Shown here in pieces: positions 57,944 to 64,000 of a stretch of 64,000 bases of DNA; the first letter of the stretch is position 1, and every line of letters starts with the position of its first letter. The translations under genes were made by a program, and so were the position numbers. This stretch comes from Arachnopeziza araneosa (Eukaryota; Ascomycota; Leotiomycetes; Helotiales; Arachnopezizaceae). The notes beneath the pieces were generated by a model. That model had not been told where the DNA came from. It worked only from the letters and a program-made list of their open reading frames with translations, and did no database searches. The stretch is from the NCBI GenBank assembly GCA_003988855.1, contig QYAI01000172.1:1-64000 (forward strand), given 5' to 3'.

Positions 57944-59217
57944 TTAGTTGATATAGATTGACTCGGCTCCGATATCCGGGGCGATATCCCCAACGAGAGA
58001 ATTGAAAGCATCTCCGATATAATTCCCAGGCTTGATCCCAGGTAGATAGGTACTATCCCAGTACAGCAACACATCCTCAACAATGGAGTCCCCAGCAATG
58101 AACAGATTCTGGATGCTTGGCTCGAAGCCCTCCTGATCTGCATACAGTAGGTGATACACCTCATCCTCATCCGGGGGCGCGCGATCAAAGTCGCTCGCCG
58201 TCCGCATGATGATGAAGCGTGAAAAGTCAACAACGCTGGCGAGGTCGCCGCGCAGGAGGACTTCGGCAACGGCATTGTCTTCCTGCTGTGTAGCGCAGTA
58301 GGTCCCGCTTCCGTTGGTGAGGAGTTCGGTGTACGCGGTGAAGGCATCGCCCAAGGTCGAGCCGGACCAGTAGACGTTGGACGTGCCGCTGTCGCAAGCT
58401 ACCACGGAGGGAGGCTGGTTCGCCGGCGCATAGCCGTAGTGAGCGCGGTATGCCGCCGCGCCCTTGGAGTCATTGAGCGGCTTGAGACCAGCGAGATAGA
58501 CGGCCCGCTCCTTGAGGTTCTCGTTCAGCTCGAAGACCTCGGTTCCGTAGAGCTCGCTGGGGTAGTCGATGCTCTCGTTCTCATCGGGGAAGTCGGCGTT
58601 CTGGGGGAAGTATCCAGACGAGGCGTTGGCCGGGATCTGGCGCGCGTCGAACTCGTACTGGAGATCCAGCTGCACGGCATACCGCGCGAAGGTGACCGAG
58701 CCGGTCGTCGCCAGATGTGGGTTTATCCCGGCGATGCCGGCGATGAGGAAGTACGTCGCTGTCAGGTTGAAGCCGGAATTGTACAGGAGCGCGCTGGTGG
58801 ATGATGCCGCGTTGATCTCGCCCTCCCCAAGGGTCAATTGACACACTTCTCCGGAACTGATACAGTGTACATCGGGATAGAGAGGCGATAGTCCAGCCAC
58901 GGTGATGTTCTGATCGTACAAGGCCGGCTTGTTCTCGTACCATACGTGTGCTTCTGAGGAGAACTATTCGTGGTCAACAGAGTCCTTTGTAGATTACAAT
59001 GCCACAAACTTACGAGACTGATAATGATGATTTTCGGCGCCAATGCCTCTGTTCTTTTCTCAAAGACCGGCGTATCCATCTGTCGGCGCGCTCTTCCTCC
59101 CCGAGCGCTTTCTCTCTCTAGCCGTCTTGGAAAGCCATCACGCTTCAAGAATGACCTGGATGCGCACGCGGGGAGGACCAAGCCGAGCAGCGCTCCAGCA
59201 ACGAAGATTGATCGCAT
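57944..59217 (-). CDS. purine nucleoside permease (NUP family)
   Basis: Two exons, 59217-59014 and 58963-57944, give 407 residues with the junction in frame. A signal peptide (MRSIFVAGALLGLVLPACA) is followed by a basic spacer. The NUP-family core (PF06516) includes APKIIIISL, EAHVWYEN, VAGLSPLYPDVHC, CQLTLGEGEINAA, YFLIAGIAGINPHLATTGSV and YAVQLDLQYEFDARQIP, and late ACDSGTSNVYWSG. Relatives such as Candida NUP mediate purine nucleoside uptake or have nucleoside phosphorylase-like folds. The soluble look of this sequence suggests a secreted or periplasmic protein. It appears intact. Upstream ATG codons were not needed. Confidence 0.9.
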
Positions 59218-61016
59218 GGTGAGAGCGGTTCGAGCAGAAACCCGTCAAGACCTCAATGTCCTTTCCACGTCGTGAAACTGGACAGGGTCGACACGAGGCA
59301 TTTCGTCTTCTTGTACCAAGCACCCATTCTGCCCTCCCTAGCTCCTAGAGATAAGGCAGGGCGGAATTCTGCACGCTGCGTATCAAGGTACCCATCTTCA
59401 TGCCGGCGGTACCTTTCGCTCCCAGCCACGGCATCCTCCTGAGGGCATCTCAGCACACATGTCCAATCAACAACTTCAGTCGTCCAAAAGAATGGGGTGT
59501 GCAGTACAGTAGCGCAGGACGTCACTGACTCTTGACTAAACACCATTTCCCGGTCCAACCAGACAATAACGCGATGCCAGTGTTGGTGGGGTCCCTTATC
59601 AGGGCTATCTTGAGGCGCTCTCGCTGACCTAGGTGGCGGCGCTGTGCCGTGAAGATGCACTCTTGGGTTCGTGCACGCATCGATTAGGGTTGTCAAAAGG
59701 AATCATGCGGGGAGATGGATTGGGCGCCATCGTCACTCACCTTCCTGAATGGACATGTATGTCTTGAACGAGTTAGGATGATTAGGTGATGGTTCGTCAT
59801 GTTGGAAGAATGGCGGAAGTTGAAGTGTAAGCTTGGCGAGCTGGGTTTAGTGCACTGATGAAGAGCCCGGCTTGGCTCCAGGGAACCTCGTAAGCTGGTC
59901 TTCCGCTGTGCCTGGATATACGTCGTATCATGACTACTTGTTCGCGAGATGCTACTCTCTACTGCGAAATCGTGTCAGACTAAGGTTACCACATTTAGTG
60001 TTCTCAAAGGGAGTGAGCGTACATCTCAACTGTTTAAAGACCTGAATTTGTAACGAGACACCACTCGAGGGTAAATTTCGCTGCCGAAGGTGGTACAGAT
60101 ATCAATCTACACATTGCTACTCAAGTCCCTCTGGAAATGAGATTTGCAGATATAGGTACGTCGACGAGGTCTAGTTAAGTTTAACAAAGGTAGAAACACG
60201 TTCAAGTGACTTGACAAGTCTATAAACTCAGTTCGTGCTCTCTCATTTCACTTCAAACGTAAGTTCAAAAGAAGTTCGGAATGGTTCTGTTCCTGTTGCT
60301 CATGAGCCCTGATGAGAAGATATATGGTTGCATCTTATTCTCGTGATAGAACAACGAAAATTGAATCAGAAAGAAGGATAGGAGAGGCCTGTGGACGAGA
60401 GCGAGGGAAGGAGCAAACTAGGGAGCGCATATACCAGAGAATTTGCCGAGAAACCCTCGAAAGAAACCAAGCACTTTATTACCTCGAAATTCCTACCCCT
60501 TTCCTAGACCTGACTTGATAACTTGTGCTAGGAGGAAGCATCTCCTATTCACAAGAAGATAACTGCGATCAATCATGCTATCGATCATTTTGTTGACGCT
60601 ATTAATCGCTGTTTTGCTATTATCCCCTGCTCAATCGCGATATCAGAGTCTCTTCGCAATTCGAAGCACTTGGAGAATGGTTCTATAAAGAAAGAATATA
60701 GACCTAAGTTTCGACGAGAATTGGAGAGGCGGATAAGAAAATTCGAGAGTAACGCCGTGCGTACCAGCCAACGCATCGATTTACACGGCCACCCTGCACC
60801 ACCACAAAGTTGGCCAGGCTCCCTTGCAGACGTATCTCTCACCACCTCAAACCGATTTCAAGCCTTTATATCTTGCACTCTACAATACCATCAAGAGAAG
60901 ATGGTGTCAAATCTTTCGGGCATAGGTAAGAGAAAAGTTGTCGCATACGTAATTCTAGGCGCAAGAAGTACTTGACCGTTTCCCAGCTGCTATGAGCAGT
61001 GATTGTTGAAGGCGAC
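59218..61016. other. intergenic with one unassigned open stretch
   Basis: From 60562 to 60975 one plus-strand frame is open for 137 codons (INHAIDHFVDAINRCF, later KFRRELERRIRKF, then HGHPAPPQSWPGSLAD) without an ATG in a convincing place. It lies just before the receptor relic at 61017 and may be an exon of an older gene. The rest is empty. Confidence 0.35.
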
Positions 61017-62602
61017 ATGGACCCTTACAGTCTCGCAGCTTTCGCCCTGGTAGGTAATATTCTTCAGTTCATCGAGTTTGGAACCAAGCTCTTGTCGAAA
61101 GCGAACTAGATCCGCAAAGAGGGATTAACCACCGAAAACATACACCTTGAAGTTGTTACCAAAGATCTGAGCCAATATATCGAAAGCTTGAATAGCTCTA
61201 TTGAAGCACGGCAGCGAGAGACACGTGTTCTTAGAGAGGATGAAACCGCACTCTATGAAATTTGCCGCGGATGCATGCAGGTTGCCGGTGAGTTGGAGAC
61301 GGCGCTCGAGGGCCTTAGGTCGAACGGAAGAGTTGGTAAATGGAAGAGCTATCGGCAGGCGCTCAAGAGTATCTGGAGGAAGAGTCGAGTGACCGAACTC
61401 AAGGAGCGGCTAAGCATCTACAGCTCACAGATGGATCGCAGGCTGCTGGCATCCATAAAGTACAGTTAAGATTATGCTTAAGAAACTACTCGTAAGTGGC
61501 ACGAGCTGCCTTGGATCAATCAAGATCTAATCGCACTCTGCCAGGAAATCCTCAGCCTATTTAAATCTCAGGTCGGGGACTGGGTTGCCACATTTGAAGC
61601 TTCATCCTGGAAGCTGCAAGGTTATCCCAAAACGAAGACGTCCTCAAAGCCTAGCGCCCCGAGCAGTCAAGTGCCGAACGAGTCTACAAACAACCAACCA
61701 GCACCGACCGCAGACACAATAACGCCGTTATCCGGCGTAGAAGCAGAATTATTGCTTGTTGTACAGAATGCTACTCGGTACGGCAATACGGCCTGCTGGA
61801 GGGCCTATACTCCGAAGACGTCCAACGCCTTTCATCCAAGCACAATCTCTTTGAAATCGCCTTCAGACATGCTCCCTTTGGTTTTGACCTTAAAATAGCC
61901 ACGCGAATTCTGCCAGCCCATGGTGTCAGTCCAACAGATCTGGCGTTCCGGCTTGCCTTGGATTTCTTTGATGAAGATATCATTAAGCTCATCGGCGACA
62001 TTCCAATTTCCGACTATTGCAGTACCGCAGTAGACGGCATCCACGGTTCCCTTGCTCGCGCAATACAGGAACAAAACCCGAAGGACCTGGTCGCCTTGCT
62101 AAAGCAAAACCCCTTGCGCGCGAACAGCCCCATCCTTGAGACTGGAAAATTGCCCCTTGTCAGCGCAGTGTTAGGACAAAACTACAGATCCGCAGGCATG
62201 CTGATGCTGCTTAGCGCCGATCCGGTCTTAGTTCTACCAGGCGGCAAGTCGCCAGTCGTCATAGCAGTGGAGGGGGCTGATCTGCGCATGGCCAACATTC
62301 TCGTGGGTGCCAGACACTCTTCTCTCGGGACTGGATAGGAGTGGCATGTCACCGAAGCTCTCGCAACTATTAACTTCAACGCCCCTGGGCGCCTCCTCGA
62401 CTCGTTGATCAAAATGATGGGAGTTCCGCTCTGCCTGCGACTAACCATCGAGCACAGGCACGAGAGGCTCATTACCTACATGCTGTGGCAGTTCAAGACC
62501 TGATATAAACCGTATCTGGGGACCGAAGCGGAGCCAGACGACGTCCTCGAGCAGGCCTTGCAAGCTGGCATATCGAAGGATTACGTCCAGTACATCAAGT
62601 AG
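61017..62602 (+). pseudogene. fungal NLR-type N-domain / ankyrin-type protein, broken
   Basis: ATG 61017 opens MDPYSLAAFALVGNILQFIE, then FGTKLLSKAN, the standard start of fungal STAND-associated N-terminal domains. It continues with ETALYEICRGCMQVAGELET and WKSYRQALKSIWRK. TAG at 61107 replaces a Gln (KAN*IRKEG). The frame closes again near 61467. A later frame (61796-62336) encodes helical, ankyrin-like sequence (FEIAFRHAPFGFDLKIATRI, DLVALLKQNPLRANSPIL), followed by further stops before 62602. No nucleotide-binding motif is visible between them. It is probably a relic of a receptor-like or ankyrin regulatory protein. Confidence 0.55.
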
Positions 62603-64000
62603 GGTCGGCACGCACACCTTGCTTACACGGAAGAGGAGAGTCAAATAGCAAGAGGTGGCGCACATCGGATTGGCGGAGTTGGAGTTCAGATGGCTGCAGA
62701 CACAGAAATCCGGATGGGCGGCGCTGAGAATGTCTTGGACTTGATTGAAATGTAGTCGGCTGATCAAGGCGTAACTAGTCAGCTGAAGTTCTGGAAAGCT
62801 CTGGTTAGCTGCTGTACTGCGTAGATGAGGACTTATGGCGCTTGAAGGGGGTATATTTGGCCATGCAATAATGTAACCTTGCGTAATCATGTCTCCCATA
62901 GGCGACACTGAGATATCACTTGGACCTAAAATTTTTATGGGATTCTGGAAATGTTAAGCCGATAGGAGGGGAACGATCATCTGCTGTTAAGAAAGTATTC
63001 TGGATGTTTTGCTAATGTGTCTGGATTCCAAGCAGTCACGGAAGCACAGGCCGTGAGTAATGTGAAACCGTCTTTACTTACAGGGATAACTTTATATAGG
63101 CAGAATGATTTGGTTGGTGACAGAATAACAAGCGGTGCGGTGCAGCTAAAAGTTTGGGCATAAATCATGAATGTTCCGAACTGGAGGCGATTTCTAACTT
63201 GCTGCAACCTATGTGACGACGTCGCATGACACAGGACTCCTGGCCACTACAAGGCCACAAAGATTTTTTAGCATCGTAGTAAGGCTCGGAAACCTAGACT
63301 AAAGTGTTCTATGAGTTTGAAACGAGCAAAGAGCTTGTAGTGATGCTGTAAGTCATGAGCTTCTATGATACTACGAATTGACGCCTTCTGCAATCGGGCG
63401 CAACGGCGACGATGTGATTGTATTTTTCAGAGTGGATGGGGTTTAGACTGTTTAGGAATAGTTATATAATATGACTAACACAAACATATAAGAATTTTCA
63501 GCAGATTTACAAATTTTGTGTCAATTGAATTCAATGTACTGATAGTTCGTCTCATCACGGGGGCGTCTCTCGACGCGGTGATGCAGACCAGAACGCATGC
63601 CAAGCATCTCTTCTTAGATGCTGGGTACTATAATCAACAAAATTAGAAGCGAAACTCTAGATAGTAGAACCTCAAGAAGAGATGTTAGTGTTTGACTGCT
63701 CGAGTGCTTCAACCTGATAATTAATGAGATTCAACAGCAATCTCTCCACGCTTTTCTCCGAAGGATTTTCGTGTAAGATAGAGAGTTCAAAGTTATTTTT
63801 ACCATATACGAACGAAGCCAGAAACAGAGTTCATCTGGTTAATGAGAACCTAATGCTCGACTGGCCTTGGACCGGTGCCAGAACTCAAACCAGGTTGGAT
63901 CAAGCCACACAAGATCGACCTACTGAGTCTGGCATTTTGATTGGCACGTGCGAGACAGAAATGAGATCCAAAAAAATCTTGACTGGTTCCCACTGCCTTC
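62603..64000. other. intergenic to window end
   Basis: No supported gene, RNA or repeat. Minus-strand frames at 62441-62908 and 62977-63207 are without domains. Confidence 0.4.

Overview
The window is nuclear DNA of a filamentous ascomycete, most likely a leotiomycete (Helotiales-type). The genes are split by short GT-AG introns of about 45-80 bp, often with a CTAAC-like branch site. The gene families are typical of Pezizomycotina: HET and NACHT immune-type receptors, tyrosinase, RTA1-like, cellobiose dehydrogenase and purine nucleoside permease. The class assignment is inferred from the mix of families, not from a marker gene.

Left accessory block (1-31.6 kb). It opens in the tail of a dispersed repeat that supplies the 5' end of a NACHT receptor (68-2702). 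Then come a flavin amine oxidase, a DUF4360 secreted protein, a tyrosinase, a broken HET-NACHT-WD40 gene (12747-16362), a repeat-rich stretch (17-19 kb) with an inverted copy of the opening repeat, two broken genes of uncharacterised fungal families, an amidase, a CmcJ/NvfI-like relic, a broken NB-ARC-TPR receptor (27026-30644) and a sugar-transporter relic. Most loci here carry nonsense codons or one-base frame breaks.

Core block (31.7-45.1 kb). CCT4 and RPT1 are divergent from one 276-bp promoter region, followed by a six-intron cellobiose dehydrogenase with a CBM1 tail and by SDH1. Every splice junction here keeps frame, so these models are firm.

Right block (46-64 kb). Intact genes are a secreted apple/PAN-like protein, an RTA1-like 7-TM protein, a membrane-anchored cupredoxin-like protein and a purine nucleoside permease. 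Between them lie relics of a DDE-type transposase, a transmembrane terpene cyclase and an ankyrin-type receptor.

The main theme is decay of a receptor-rich compartment. Four receptor-type loci of four different architectures are present and three are broken. Most premature stops are explained by C-to-T change on one or other strand (CAG/CAA to TAG/TAA, TGG to TAG/TGA), which fits repeat-induced point mutation. The surviving NACHT gene has a repeat-derived start and a last intron that decides whether the protein ends in a membrane segment. No previously undescribed system could be demonstrated from the sequence alone; that NACHT gene is the best candidate for a closer look.
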